DNA of 64,000 bases. Origin: Calendula officinalis. Lineage: Eukaryota > Streptophyta > Magnoliopsida > Asterales > Asteraceae. The notes beneath the pieces were generated by a model. It did not search any database. It was not told where the DNA came from and worked only from the letters and a program-made list of their open reading frames with translations. Where the stretch lies: NCBI GenBank assembly GCA_963853835.1, contig OY970832.1, forward strand, positions 41,448,063 through 41,512,062, written 5' to 3'. Below are positions 1 to 12,199 of the stretch, piece after piece. Made by a program: the position numbers and the translations under genes. Each line of letters begins with the position of its first letter. Positions within the stretch are counted from its first letter, which is position 1.

Positions 1-178
1 CCAATTTACTTTACACATTCACATCTTTTGTAATTGATCAGTGGTATTGCTTTTCCGCAGCATACCACACTTAGTGGATTTATACATTGACTATATTCTT
101 GTGTTATCACTCTAATATTTCTCTAAGTATAATAATCTATCAATTAACATTATAAACCAGGGTTGTTGTGACCTAACA
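1..178 (+). mobile_element. 3' end of a SIRE-like copia LTR
   Basis: The sequence aligns base for base, with scattered changes, to 55318-55495, the downstream part of the complete SIRE-like LTR in this window. It ends in the same GTGACCTAACA terminus. The rest of this LTR lies left of the window, so it could be a solo LTR or the right LTR of a full element. It is inserted into a chromovirus LTR: the neighbouring sequence from 179 continues that LTR at the point equivalent to 11397. Confidence 0.85.
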
Positions 179-557
179 CAAATTACACATGTTGGCATAC
201 ACAAAAACTTTGGGATTTCAAAACAAATTATAAACCTGTGGATTCACTCAACAATTTTTTTGATCATCAATTTTCATATGTTTTTCAGGTAGCTCAGTTG
301 AAGCATAAGTCTTAGTAGCATTGGATTACAAGCATGCATGTGTCAAGATGCCACGATTTATAAAAAAACATTTTCTTTTTACATTTCAAATATTTTGTTA
401 ACATTAAATTTTGTGACCTACTTTATTTCAAATATTATTTAGGTTTTGGAACATCTATTGTTTACGATAATCATATGCTTGTGTTACTCATGATAGTCGC
501 ACGCCCGTTCTTTCGCAAACCATTTCCTTTATAAACCACTTTTGGCGGGGTGTGACA
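179..557 (+). mobile_element. 3' end of a chromovirus LTR, split by a copia insertion
   Basis: Nearly identical to 11397-11775, the end of the solo LTR at 9067-11775, including the terminal GGCGGGGTGTGACA. It carries the predicted splice acceptor TTTTTCAG ending at 288. It is followed by ATAAC and satellite, as in the other copy. It is the left edge of the duplicated block; its 5' part is displaced left of the window by the copia insertion. Confidence 0.85.
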
Positions 558-981
558 ATAACCCATACCCATGGCCTTTGAACCATTTTAACCACTAGAT
601 GTCCATAACTCATACTGATGACCCTTAAACCATTATAACTACTAGCCATGACAATTAGCCTATAGATATTGATTTTACAAGTTATAGGTGTCCATAAACC
701 ATAACCATGGCCCTTGAACCATTATAACCAGTAGATGTCCGTAACTCATACCGATGGCCCTTGAACCAATATAACCACTAGCAATGACCAATAGCCTATA
801 GATATCCATTTTACAAGTAATAGGTGTCCATAACCCATAACCATGGCCCTTGAACCATTATAACCAGTAGATGTCCATAACTAATACCGATGGCCCTTGA
901 ACCATTATAAATACTAGCCATGACCAATAGCATACAGATATCCATTTTACAAGTAATAGGTGTCCATAACCCATAACCATG
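558..981. repeat. satellite block 1 (136-bp units)
   Basis: About three units of the tandem repeat that recurs across the window. Recognisable blocks are CCATGGCCCTTGAACCATT, ACTAGATGTCCATAACTCAT and ACAAGTAATAGGTGTCCATA. It matches 11776-12199 almost exactly because it belongs to the same duplication. The last five bases, CCATG (977-981), are the target site of the adjoining gypsy element. Confidence 0.93.
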
Positions 982-3540
982 TGTAACACCCGAAATTTAC
1001 AAGATTTTTAAAATTTTTGAAAATAAAATTATAATCAAAAGGTCCCATAAATAAATCTCAGATATTAATATTTAACATTTAAAACGTATTTATTGCGGAA
1101 ATAGTTAAGATAAAGTAAAGTGTTTTAAAATATTAAATGATGTCCACATCAGTAATGAAAAGATACAGCGGTCAACCGTCCACCTTCTCCTTTCCTTTGT
1201 TGGTACCTGAAACAATGTGGGGGAAAGTTAGGGTCAGCTGGGGAAGCTGAGTGAATAATTTTCAAAATGCAAACAATCATAACATACAACACATGAGGGC
1301 ACATCGGTGTACTCCTACTCAGAATCTACTCGATTAATTACTCAGATTTATTTCTCAGATTTTATTACTCAGATTTTAATTTATATAGCGCGCTTGTGTG
1401 ATTTGGGACGAGAGATCAAACTCGCCCCTCCTCACACCTCAGATAGGCATAAGCCAAAAACTCAGACGGGAGTGATCCCAAAACTCAGACGGGAATAATC
1501 CCAAAACTCAGACGGGAGGTGATCCCAGGCATATAGCCAAAAACTCAGATGTGTGTTATTATGTTTTATTATCTCTTTAACATAACTATCTCAGATGCCC
1601 TAGCAAGTAGTAGCACAGAATGACCCTGTGCCGAGCTCGGTTACCCAGGCACAATGTCTCAGATTAAAATAAATCAACAGCTGCTCAGATACTCAGATAG
1701 CATGTCAAACTCAGATAACAAATCAAACTCAGATAGCGGATCAAACTCAGATAACAGCTCAAGCTCAGATAACAATTATGGTGCAAGAAATGTAACACAT
1801 AAGTCATGCATGTACAACGTTAAAACTGAATACACGGTGAGAATACTCACCTCGAGAAACGTAAGCTCCAAAGGATCCTCAATACTCTAAGGCGCTGCTC
1901 GGTTATTCCTACATGATCCTAAAAGCATAAAAATGAAACCCGAATTACAATCCGTTCTAAGGACTCAATTTAGAAAACTGGCAGCACCCGTCGGTCTCAC
2001 GGAAACTGCTATAACTCTTAAACTGTGCAGTAGATTTATCCCATATTTTTACCATGAAAGGTAGACAACCAGAACTACATATCTCTGTGAGACGGTCACT
2101 GGCTAAAACAGATTCTAAGTGTATCAAAACAGCATTGCAAGACAGACCTGCTGCACAGGTCATCTTCCTAACAGCAGCATACTAAATTGACTGTAACTCT
2201 TAAACCGTAATTCGGATTGACGAGAGGGTTGCGGTGTCGGAAAGCTAACTCAAAAACCAAGGTCCCAACACGGGCCTAAAACTCTAAAGATTATTTTAAG
2301 TATCTCAAAAACAGATTAGAACAGTAGGGCAGATTCTGCCAGAAAAGAATTGGTTTAAACAACTCGATTTAGCAACCCGACCCGTCATCGAACAACCCGA
2401 GCACTTAGAATTCATTACCCGACAGCCCCCACATCTCAGATATCCTGATTTTAAAAGAAAAGATTTGTAATACAACCTTGATGCTACAAGTCTCCCGGTT
2501 GGAAACCAAGAACCCTACGGGTTGGGTTTCCCTTCGGTTAGAGGTTCCCGATATCAACACGAATTAGACAATAACCCAAACCCAAACCTATCTCAGACTC
2601 GGTGTTGTATCATTCTAGAAACGCAGCCCTACTAAACTTCTATACACATAGATCAGGGTTAAAGAATTTACCGAACTATAAACCCTACCGTCACTTGATT
2701 CTATCTTCTTGTCGCCTCAATTAAAAGAAATCAGCCACCCACCATTGCTCGATCAACGATCTTCTATTTCTGCTCCAAAATACTCGACTACCAAAAAGGG
2801 GTTGGATGAAATGAAAATAAAAAGGCTGGTATTAATTGATTTGGAGGCTACTCCAGAAAAAGAAAGGCGCCTCCACAAAATATTGCTAGTATACTCGCAA
2901 ACTCTCAAACCCCAACAATTCCACATGCCTGCCTCGTCATTCTTTGAAATTGCAAAACCTACATCGATTAAAAACAATACTCCCACCGTCTCTTGATTAA
3001 ATATCTTGGAAGTCTTCAAAAAACTTCATCACACCACCAACTTCTTGATTAAATATTCAATAATCTTTCAGGATAAACAACCCCAATTATATGGCTGCCT
3101 CGATGGCAAGTAAAAACGTAGAAGTCTGCTCGAAGAAGGCTACGGCCGAAAGAAAAACTAAGGGAAAAATAGGGTTTCTTGCATAATACATCCTCTAAAC
3201 TTGGTTAGGCCTCAAGCCCGCAAAACTCGAGCCCGCAAGGCACTTCTTTCGACATTGGCCTTGGCCTTCGGCCGGCCTTGGCCCGACACCACTAAAATGT
3301 GTAACTATTAAAATAATTGTCTGGCTATTTTCTTTTTAATTAATTACAATGTTAATTTAATATTAATCAAATTATTATAAATTTCTGGACACGCTCACAC
3401 TCATTAAATAACCAAATAAAACGTGTAATAAAAACGAACCACCAAAATACGGTTGGCCTAAATAATATAAAATTATTTATAAATTAATAAAACGTGATTA
3501 AAATAATATTATTTAATTATTAAAATTTCAGGGCGTTACA
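982..3540 (-). repeat. Complete LTR of copy I (3' LTR)
   Basis: About 2.56 kb with extended inverted termini: TGTAACACCCGAAATTT at the left and AAATTTCAGGGCGTTACA at the right. The same sequence occurs at 12200-14757. It contains an ACTCAGA-rich minisatellite (1300-1780) and a GC-rich GGCCTTGGCCTTCGGCCGG tract near 3260. Short ORFs on both strands recur in all copies only because the copies are nearly identical; none has a recognisable product. Confidence 0.82.
1300..1780. repeat. ACTCAGA-rich minisatellite in the LTR
   Basis: ACTCAGA or CTCAGAT recurs many times here in two styles: AACTCAGACGGGA tandem copies spaced by ATCCCAA near 1457-1520, and CAAACTCAGATA-type 16-18-bp copies near 1680-1775. 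The second style yields the low-complexity Ser-Asn-Ser-Asp ORF at 1654-1890, which is a by-product. The same tract is at about 12518-12998. The 5'-truncated LTR copies lack it. Confidence 0.75.
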
Positions 3541-6540
3541 ACTCAACTCCACTTGAAATAGACTTCGTCCCCGAAGTCATCGCTCGGAAAAAGCTCAGGG
3601 TAGTAATCTCGCGTCTCAACTCCTACTCGCCAACGACACACGTCCTCAAATGGGGAAAGAAAACAAAATGATAAGATTAAGAATGAAAAGGAAAATCCTC
3701 AGGGTGACCTACGACATGCATACTCAAATGGAAAAGAAGAATAAAAACGATAAAGTTATGAATAGAAAGAAGCTCTTCATGGTGAATTTACTTAATAGGA
3801 AATGAACTCCAGATCACGTAAGTGCTCATACAATTATCCGCCTCTAGTGGCGCAAAACGATAAGGCTAAAAGGAATAAGGTCAGGATGCTCACTATCGAT
3901 CTCAGTATGCAAAGAAAATTTGATAATGAGCATAAAATACACCACGATACTCTCCTGAAGGCGTCTTCTTGCTCTCGCATTCGGATACAGTTGTTGCACT
4001 CAGCGATTAACGTCGCGTTGAATCACCGATTCAACTCCACTTGGAAATTTACTATTGATTTGTTGGCGATACCAGATGCTCAGCGTAGTACCAGGTCATC
4101 CAAACTATTTGCACAATCGCCCTCGGATCTCTCATGACGATAACAAGTTTTTATGGAAAATTTTCTTCCCGCACAACTCCATCAGATGACCACTTACACA
4201 TTTTAGCAACAGGTAAAAATTTCATTATTGACAATTTCCACCAAAATGACTCGGAAGGTCCTCTACTCTATGGGTCAACAATTTGTTAACAGCATAATAA
4301 ATAATTTAGCGGTTTACACCATTATCAATTAATATAAAAACCATGCAAATAAATCACAAGTAATATACATATCACACAGAATTCTCATATACTCAGGTAT
4401 ATAACTCCAAAATATGATCTGGAAATATAACTCAGAAGTCCCACTCAGAAATAAACTCAAAACATATCTCAGGAGTATAACCCAAAAATGTATAACTCAG
4501 GAACAGACTTATAAATCTTAACTCAGAAGCAAACCCAAAACTCTAACTCAGTAACAACTCATAAGGTAATAATATTTACAAGTAATAGCATTAGGTATAA
4601 ATCACATTTTTACTCATTCTTATTACTACTCGCGTGTTCCATTTTACCAGCTTATAATACTTGGAATGATATACCCTCTCTCAACCGTGTTATTGGTTCT
4701 CAAAATAACTCTTCTTTAACATTATATTGTTATCTTACTCTATTAGGTTTGCATAATACCGATATTGATAACCCTTTAAATAGCTCAAATTAACGATCTT
4801 GTCATTTAATTCCCTTTAATAGGTTCTCATTCTATTACATTTAGTGGTTTCTCGATAATATTTTAATAGATATTTTCTCATTCATCTAGTTTAACGATCC
4901 TTTAATAGACCGTCTCACTGATTTCACACAATTTAGAATGTCTCTTAATTATTTTAACCATATCTACTCATTAATTTCATGTTGCCTACTAAAAATTCCA
5001 ATTAAATTTCATACTCTTATTTATAATGATTTCTCGTTACTCAAATTACGAATAAATTCCTAGTTCTCATTTATTCAATTCGCAGTTACACTTTATTCTA
5101 AATCTTACGGTTTACTCATGGTTCATCAACTCCGTACATTCTCGTATTTTCGAAATTTCTCCTAAGTTCAATATAAATTTATTGAATAGCTGTTCTCATC
5201 TCAAGTTTGATAATTATTCATAAATAGAGTTTTCTCATATAATTTTATAATACCTCAAAACTCATAACACTTTATAATACTTCAAAAATTTGAATAAAAC
5301 TTCCCGTTAATTTAATACTTTTTGCTTTTGACTCATTTTATTAATTCGCTTATGTAACTTGATTTGTAAATTTCTTATAACTCAAAATTACTCCATAATT
5401 AATCAAAATAAAATTTTATCATTTAGCTCATTTTAATAATAACTTATTACCAGCAAATTACCGATCTCATTTTAACTCATTTTTCCTCAAAATTTCATTG
5501 TAGCAGTTTTCTCATATTCGACTCATTTTAATAAGTTCTCATCACTTTAATTTAATGATTTCTCATCATCACATTTATAACCACCCAAGAATAAGTATAC
5601 TGTCTTATTTTGTATATAATTGTAGTATTACTACTTCTCTTTTGCACGATATTCATTCAACCTAATTAACTTGATTGTTAATTTCTCCAGTAAACCCGAT
5701 CTATCATTTTGTATACTCGGTACTTACACTATAAAATTAATTCAAATATTCTCAATTTGCTCTATTCGGTGGTTACTTTTATAAATTTTCAAATCAAGTA
5801 TATGTTTCTAGATTTCATACTTTTAAAATCCTCATCCAGAAAATCTCTATGTATAAGCATCATGCTCATAATAATACATACCGATAATTATTTTATTTTT
5901 AGAAATTTCCCTTTTTACTCCTACTCAACTCCACTTGGAGAAAACTCGTCCTCGAGTTTGGCACTAGAATTCTCTATTATGATAACATAAACCACATATA
6001 CTCACTCAAACAAATAACATGCATAAAATAAATTCACAATAACAAGCATTGGTCCATCGTTCCCTTCAAAATCTCCCCATAACCAACCAAAAGTTCGGTG
6101 TGTACGATAATAGGGGCCCTCTATTACTTTCGACACCTACTTCTGTTTGGTCACGAGTCAATCCCAAAGTTTAAATCTTCCCACATATAAATCCACCAGC
6201 AAATCACACTAAAAGGAAGAAAATTTTACTTTCATATCTGATAAATTACTCAAAATCTTATAAACATTACTCATAAATGCACTCAGCAAAAAGGCACTCA
6301 GCCAAAGTATTTTATTATGCTTTTAACTCAGAACATAATATAACTAATAAGCTCTTCTGATTCATTTTTAAATAAATCATCACTGAATTCATGATGATAG
6401 TCTCCCTTTAGTTCACTTTTAATAAATACCCTTTAAGATAAACTTGAATAATTTCTGTTTAATTTGACTCGGCAATCCTCGATTAGTTGGTATAACAAAC
6501 TTATATAGGTTATTCAATATCACTGTGTTAAATTAATAAT
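3541..6540 (-). other. Non-coding internal region of copy I
   Basis: A 3.0-kb AT-rich region with no recognisable retroelement domain on either strand. On the minus strand its last bases before the LTR form the hairpin at 3561-3578 and a purine-rich AAGTGGAGTTGAG tract that probably serves as polypurine tract. A second hairpin of the same design (5942-5959), also followed by CCAAGTGGAGTTGAG, lies inside the region and may be the relic of another 3' end. The 111-codon plus-strand ORF at 3802-4137 recurs in all copies but resembles nothing I know. Confidence 0.6.
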
Positions 6541-8236
6541 CTCACCTCGAGAAACGTAAGCTCCAAAGGATCCTCAATACTCTAAGGCGCTGCTCGGTTA
6601 TTCCTAGATGATCCTAAAAGCATAAAAATGAAACCCGAATTACAATCCGTTCTAAGGACTCAATTTAGAAAACTGGCAGCACCCGTCGGTCTCACGGAAA
6701 CTGCTATAACTCTTAAACTGTGCAGTAGATTTATCCCATATTTTTACCATGAAATGTAGACAACCAGAACTACATATCTCTGTGAGACGGTCACTGGCTA
6801 AAACAGATTCTAAGTGTACCAAAACAGCATTGCAAGACAGACCTGCTGCACAGGTCATCTTCCTAACAGCAGCATACTAAATTGACTGTAACTCTTAAAC
6901 CGTAATTCGGATTGACGAGAGGGTTGCGGTGTCGGAAAGCTAACTCAAAAACCAAGGTCCCTACACGGGCCAAAAACTCTAAAGATTAATTTAAGTATCT
7001 CAAAAACAGATTAGAACAGTAGGGCAGATTCTGCCAGAAAAGCATTGGTTTAAACAACTCGATTTAGCAACCCGACCCGTCATCGAACAACCCGAGCACT
7101 TAGAATTCATTACCCGACAGCCCCCACATCTCAGATATCCTGATTTTAAAAAGAAAAGATTTGTAATTCAACCTTGATGCTACAAGTCTCCCGGTTGGAA
7201 ACCAAGAACCCTACGGGTTCGGTTTCCCTTCGGTTAGAGGTTCCCGATATCAACACGAATTAGACAATAACCCAAACCCAAACCTATCTCAGACTCGGTG
7301 TTGTATCATTCTAGAAACGCAGCCCTACTAAACTTCTATACACATAGATCAGGGTTAAACAATTTACCGAACTATAAACCCTACCGTCACTTGATTCTAT
7401 CTTCTTGTCGCCTCAATTAAAATAAATCAGCCACCCACCACTGCTCGATCAACGATCTTCTATTTCTGCTCCAAAATACTCGACTACCAAAAAGGGGTTG
7501 GATGAAATGAAAATAAAAAGGCTGGTATTAATTGATTTGGAGGCTACTCCAGAAAAAGAAAGGCGCCTCCACAAAATATTGCTAGTATACTCGCAAACTC
7601 TCAAACCCCAACAATTCCACATGCCTGCCTCGTCATTCTTTGAAATTGCAAAACCTACATCGATTAAAAACAATACTCCCACCGTCTCTTGATTAAATAT
7701 CTTGGAAGTCTTCAAAAAACTTCATCACACCACCAACTTCTTGATTAAATATTCAATAATCTTTCAGGATAAACAACCCCAATTATATGGCTGCCTCGAT
7801 GGCAAGTAAAAACGTAGAAGTCTGCTCGAAGAAGGCTACGGCCGAAAGAAAAACTAAGGGAAAAATAGGGTTTCTTGCATAATACATCCTCTAAACTTGG
7901 TTAGGCCTCAAGCCCGCAAAACTCGAGCCCGCAAGGCACTTCTTTCGACATTGGCCTTGGCCTTCGGCCGGCCTTGGCCCGACACCACTAAAATGTGTAA
8001 CTATTAAAATAATTGTCTGGCTATTTTCTTTTTAATTAATTACAATGTTAATTTAATATTAATCAAATTATTATAAATTTCTGGACACGCTCACACTCAT
8101 TAAATAACCAAATAAAACGTGTAATAAAAACGAACCACCAAAATACGGTTGGCCTAAATAATATAAAATTATTTATAAATTAATAAAACGTGATTAAAAT
8201 AATATTATTTAATTATTAAAATTTCAGGGCGTTACA
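6541..8236 (-). repeat. Truncated LTR of copy I (5' LTR)
   Basis: Matches 1849-3540 of the complete LTR and ends in the same GGGCGTTACA. About 866 bp of the other end, plus the primer-binding site that should follow, are missing. The breakpoint at CTCACCTCGAG is identical in 17757 and 22451, so the deletion predates the duplications. Confidence 0.8.
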
Positions 8237-9066
8237 ACTCAATACCCTATAGATATCCATTTTTCAAGTATTAGGTGTCCATAACCCATAACCATGGCCC
8301 TTGAACCATTATAACCAGTAGATGTCCATAACTCATACTGATGGCCCTTGAACCATTATAACCACTAGATGTACATAACTCATACCGATGGCCCTTGAAC
8401 CTTTATAACTAGTAGCCATGACCAATAGCCTATAGATATCCATTTTACAAGTAATAGGTGTCCATAACCCATCACCATGGCCCTCGAACCATTTTAACCA
8501 CTAGATGTTTATAACTCATACCGATGGCAATTGAACCATTATAACTACTAGCCATGACCAATAACCTATAGATATCCATTTTACAAGTTATAGGTGTCCA
8601 TAACCTATACCATGGCCCTTGAACCATTTTAACCACTAGATGTTCATAACTCATACCAATGGCACTTGAACAATTATAACTACTAGCAATGACCAATAGC
8701 CCATAGATATCCATTTTACAAGTTATAGATGTCCATAACCCATAACCATGGTCCTTGAACCATTATGAACTGTGGTTGTCCATAACTCATACTGATGGCC
8801 GTTGAACCATTATAACAACTAGATGTCCATAACTCATACCGATGGCCCTTGAACCTTAATAACTACTAGCCATGACCAATAGCCTATAGATATCCATTTT
8901 ACAAGTAATAGGTGTCCATAACCCATAAGTCCATAACCATGGCCCTTGAACCATTATAACCACTAGAGGTCCATAAATCATACCGATGGCCCTTGAACCA
9001 TTATAACTACTACCCATGACCAATACCCTTTAGATATCCATTTTACAAGTAATAGGTGTCCATAAC
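8237..9066. repeat. satellite block 2
   Basis: About six repeat units, some with an extra 46-bp monomer. It is interrupted at 9066 by the solo LTR. The order of variant units resembles 37327-38105, including the rare insertion CCCATAAGTCCATAACCA, so the two blocks share a higher-order arrangement. The minus-strand ORF 8472-8714 is a satellite translation, not a gene. Confidence 0.92.
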
Positions 9067-10220
9067 TGTGACAACCCTCGAAATCGGGTAGTTGACCCGA
9101 CAGTTATTGTGACCAAATTTCATCATAAACAATCATCTCATTTGTGAATACATTTATTTCAGCATTTTAAGTCTAGCAAAAACACTCATATCATGTGTAG
9201 GTAGTACACACAGTCAGTTTGTATGTGTCTCATATAGTTAAAGTTGTACATTTTGCGAGTTGGTGACATATCAATAAAACTAAACCAACTAAAAATATAA
9301 ATTTTATATTTCATAATGAAACATTTGCTCAATCAAAGGAGCTGGTGCGAAAAATATAGTACGAATCTTCCTGCACAATTAAAAGATAAATGCTCGGTAC
9401 AATACGAGAACATCTAAAGTAGCTAAATATAAACCCAAAGTGGTATGTTTTTATCAGTAACTAACCAAAATCAAAAATCAAGTAAAACCATCGTTAAAAT
9501 AGCATGTCAGACAAAGTTACCAATACTTCTAAATATTGTCAAAATAAATCATGGAACGATTTTAAAAATCAATTCTCATTTGTCATTTCCTACTCTTTGA
9601 CGTGGTGCAACCATACCTCCATATATTGATATATATACCCAACCTACCGAAATAGATGCTAATTTAAATATATTTATCCTTATCAAATGCAACCACCGAT
9701 GAAAACCAACCTATCATAAACAAAACCACATAAATCTATTAGTCCTTTCTTAATCTGCCATTTTACTCCTTAGCTTCGTCTCCTCCACATCCGAACAAGA
9801 AAACAGGCATAAGCAAACCATATTAACCTCTTGTGAACCTGCTCTCATCTTCACCTCTCTTGTACGAAGTCAGCAACATCTCAAACTCTCTCTCTCTCTC
9901 TCTCTCTTTTGGCCATCTCTTTCTCTGCTACCCTCCTCTCAAGAAGACCACTAATTAAAAAGCTTGGTAAGTTTCTTCATCTCCAACTTTTTCTTTTGAT
10001 TGTTAGATATAAATTCTTGTGTTTATGCTTGATGTAGTCACTCTTTATGATTTGATAATTAAAATATGATTAAACAAAAAATTTTTATTACATTAATTAG
10101 CATTGAAAATAATTGAAACTTACCATAAACCAAAACAGCTTCTGTTCGTACCTTCTTCTAAAACCAGACACATTTTCCGTTAATTTTTCTAAACTATTCG
10201 TAATTTAAATTAGAAAACCA

Positions 10221-10292
10221 GTCTAGGCGAGCTGGTAAGGGCCACGCACCCTACCCGTCAGGTTTCTAGTTCGAATCTCATCCCCAGCGCCC
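10221..10292 (+). other. tRNA-like (pol III promoter-like) segment in LTR
   Basis: TAGGCGAGCTGGTAAGG resembles a tRNA A box and D arm; AGTTCGAATCT, about 35 bp downstream, resembles the B box and T loop. The T stem pairs poorly, so this is a degenerate tRNA-like or SINE-like relic, not a working tRNA. The homologous LTR at 34511-37326 has a better-preserved version on the same LTR strand. Confidence 0.5.
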
Positions 10293-10840
10293 TTTTCTTT
10301 TGGGCTTGACTTTCCCCTCATTCGTTCCTCCCCTTCGTAAACATCAAATTCCCTTTCATATATTTTATGTGTGATTAATATTCAATTAATATTTAATTAC
10401 TGATTTTGATTTATTTAAAGGATAAATAATTTTTAATTATTATTATTAATTTACTAATTTATTTCCTAAATTTCTATTTATTTAATTATCGTATAGCTAC
10501 TTATCTACTTTCGATCAAATGCGTAATTTACCAACACTATAATAAGTATCTTATGTAACATTATATACAACTATAAATTCGTATCGAGACTTGTTAAAAT
10601 ATAAGCAAATGTATTTAAAATGCGAAATTATTATTGAACTAAAATATGTACATTTATAAAGTCACCAACATAAAGCTCACACCTAACGTATTTTAAAAAC
10701 AAATCATTGGAGTGAAACATCTAGCATAGACGTGTCAATAGAGCCGTCTCTCATTATTGTTATTCTTATGCATTTAGGGCGCTAAGAAGTCATTGGCAGA
10801 TTTGCACATTATCATTTGCATTTTGCTAGCATTGCATCAG

Positions 10841-11506
10841 GTGAGTCCACAGCCCCTCTTTTTACTACGTTTTATACTATTTTGGGTGAAAAACATATCA
10901 ACTGCTTTTATAAATGTTTACATTTTCTATCGTTATGTTTCAGTAAAGCCTACTGTGACTATTTATTTTACTTGTGATGAAATTATCTTAAACCATGACA
11001 ATCAATCCTTATGCTCAGACTAAGTTTAGATGTAGCTTACATCCCATAATCATTAGCTAGTTGCGACTAGGCCCTGGATATGCAGATGGTACCATTGGCT
11101 AAGACTCTTCCTCCCACAGTGTGATCAAATCAGGGAGTGCATATCTTTGATTCAGTAACATCATTATTAGAGTTGGAGTTTTGGTTATGGACTTAGGGTC
11201 GACATTTAATGGATATCAGTCATGCTTTTCTACAAACTTATGTGTTTCAATATTTCAACAATTCAATTATTATTATTATTATATTACAGCCCGCGGTGGC
11301 AAATCATTTTCAAATAATATTTCATCACACAATTTATGGCCTGGTTGGCACATGAACCATTTGGACTTTAAATCATTTTCAGGCACCATCATTTTACAAA
11401 TTACACATGTTGGCATACACAAAAACTTTGGGATTTCAAAACAAATTATAAACCTGTGGATTCACTCAACAATTTTTTTGATCATCAATTTTCATATGTT
11501 TTTCAG
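10841..11506 (+). other. Candidate intron inside chromovirus LTR
   Basis: A strong plant 5' splice site, CAG|GTGAGT (10840/10841), is followed 666 bp later by TATGTTTTTCAG|GT. The same donor and acceptor frame the equivalent segment in the other chromovirus LTRs (34777-35456 minus strand, 39100-39740, 52703-53290) although the sequences between have diverged. It lies in the downstream part of the LTR, so it would be spliced from the 5' leader. Splicing is inferred, not shown. Confidence 0.45.
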
Positions 11507-11775
11507 GTACCTCAGTTGAAGCATAAGTCTTATTAGCATTGGATTACAAGCATGCATGTGTCAAGATGCCACGATTTATAAAAAAACATTTTCTTTTTAC
11601 ATTTCAAATATTTTGTTAACATTAAATTTTGAGACCTACTTTATTTCAAATATTATTTAGGTTTTGGAACATCTATTGTTTACGATAATCATATGCTTGT
11701 GTTACTCATGATAGTCGCACGCCCGTTCTTTCGCAAACCATTTCCTTTATAAACCACTTTTGGCGGGGTGTGACA

Positions 11776-12199
11776 ATAACCAATACCCATGGCCCTTGAA
11801 CCATTTTAACCACTAGATGTCCATAACTCATACTGATGACCCTTAAACCATTATAACTACTAGCCATGACAATTAGCCTATAGATATTGATTTTACAAGT
11901 TATAGGTGTCCATAAACCATAACCATGGCCCTTGAACCATTATAACCAGTAGATGTCCGTAACTCATACCGATGGCCCTTGAACCAATATAACCACTAGC
12001 AATGACCAATAGCCTATAGATATCCATTTTACAAGTAATAGGTGTCCATAACCCATAACCATGGCCCTTGAACCATTATAACCAGTAGATGTCCATAACT
12101 AATACCGATGGCCCTTGAACCATTATAAATACTAGCCATGACCAATAGCATACAGATATCCATTTTACAAGTAATAGGTGTCCATAACCCATAACCATG
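11776..12199. repeat. satellite block 3
   Basis: Counterpart of 558-981, offset by 11,218 bp with few differences. Starts with the ATAAC target duplication of the solo LTR and ends with CCATG (12195-12199), the target duplication of the following gypsy element. Confidence 0.93.

Larger units (their letters stand above)
982..8236 (-). mobile_element. Defective Ty3/gypsy chromovirus-like element, copy I
   Basis: The order on the minus strand is truncated 5' LTR (8236 to 6541), non-coding internal region (6540 to 3541) and complete 3' LTR (3540 to 982). The orientation follows from the LTR start TGTAACGCCC at 3540, preceded on the minus strand by a purine-rich tract and the hairpin GACTTCG-GGGA-CGAAGTC, as at the 3' end of the plus-strand chromovirus at 44047. 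No gag, protease, RT or integrase domain is recognisable. CCATG precedes 982, but the other flank (8237) shows ACTCAA instead of a matching target duplication. That implies a deletion or recombination at this end. Copy II at 12200-24145 is the reference for the intact boundary. Confidence 0.75.
9067..11775 (+). mobile_element. Solo LTR of a Tekay-like chromovirus
   Basis: A 2,709-bp LTR from TGTGACAACCC to GGGGTGTGACA, flanked on both sides by satellite. The direct duplication ATAAC (9062-9066 and 11776-11780) is the target site duplication, so the element was lost by LTR-LTR recombination. It is the same family as the inverted LTR at 34511-37326. It includes a (CT)n tract near 9890-9907, a tRNA-like segment at 10221-10292, and a candidate intron at 10841-11506. 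The 76- and 112-codon ORFs inside are not recognised and overlap the intron. Confidence 0.9.

Noticed and set aside
1654..1890. Ser/Asn/Asp repeat protein
   Set aside because: It is a reading of the ACTCAGATA minisatellite in the LTR.
2709..3019. Conserved 95- and 88-codon ORFs on opposite strands in the gypsy LTR, present in five LTR copies (shortened to 64 codons in one)
   Set aside because: The conservation reflects recent duplication of the LTR. Neither has a recognisable domain, and sense/antisense overlap argues against both.
982..3540. DNA transposon with ~17-bp terminal inverted repeats
   Set aside because: TGTAACACCC/GGGCGTTACA are also typical extended LTR ends. A second partial copy in direct orientation flanks an internal region, the target duplication is 5 bp, and a polypurine-like tract precedes one end.
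8472..8714. 80-codon ORF with internal protein repeats
   Set aside because: It lies entirely in satellite; the protein repeat mirrors the DNA repeat.
10793..11519. Two small hydrophobic ORFs (76 and 112 codons) in the solo LTR
   Set aside because: They overlap the candidate intron, have no recognisable domain and are AT-rich by-products.
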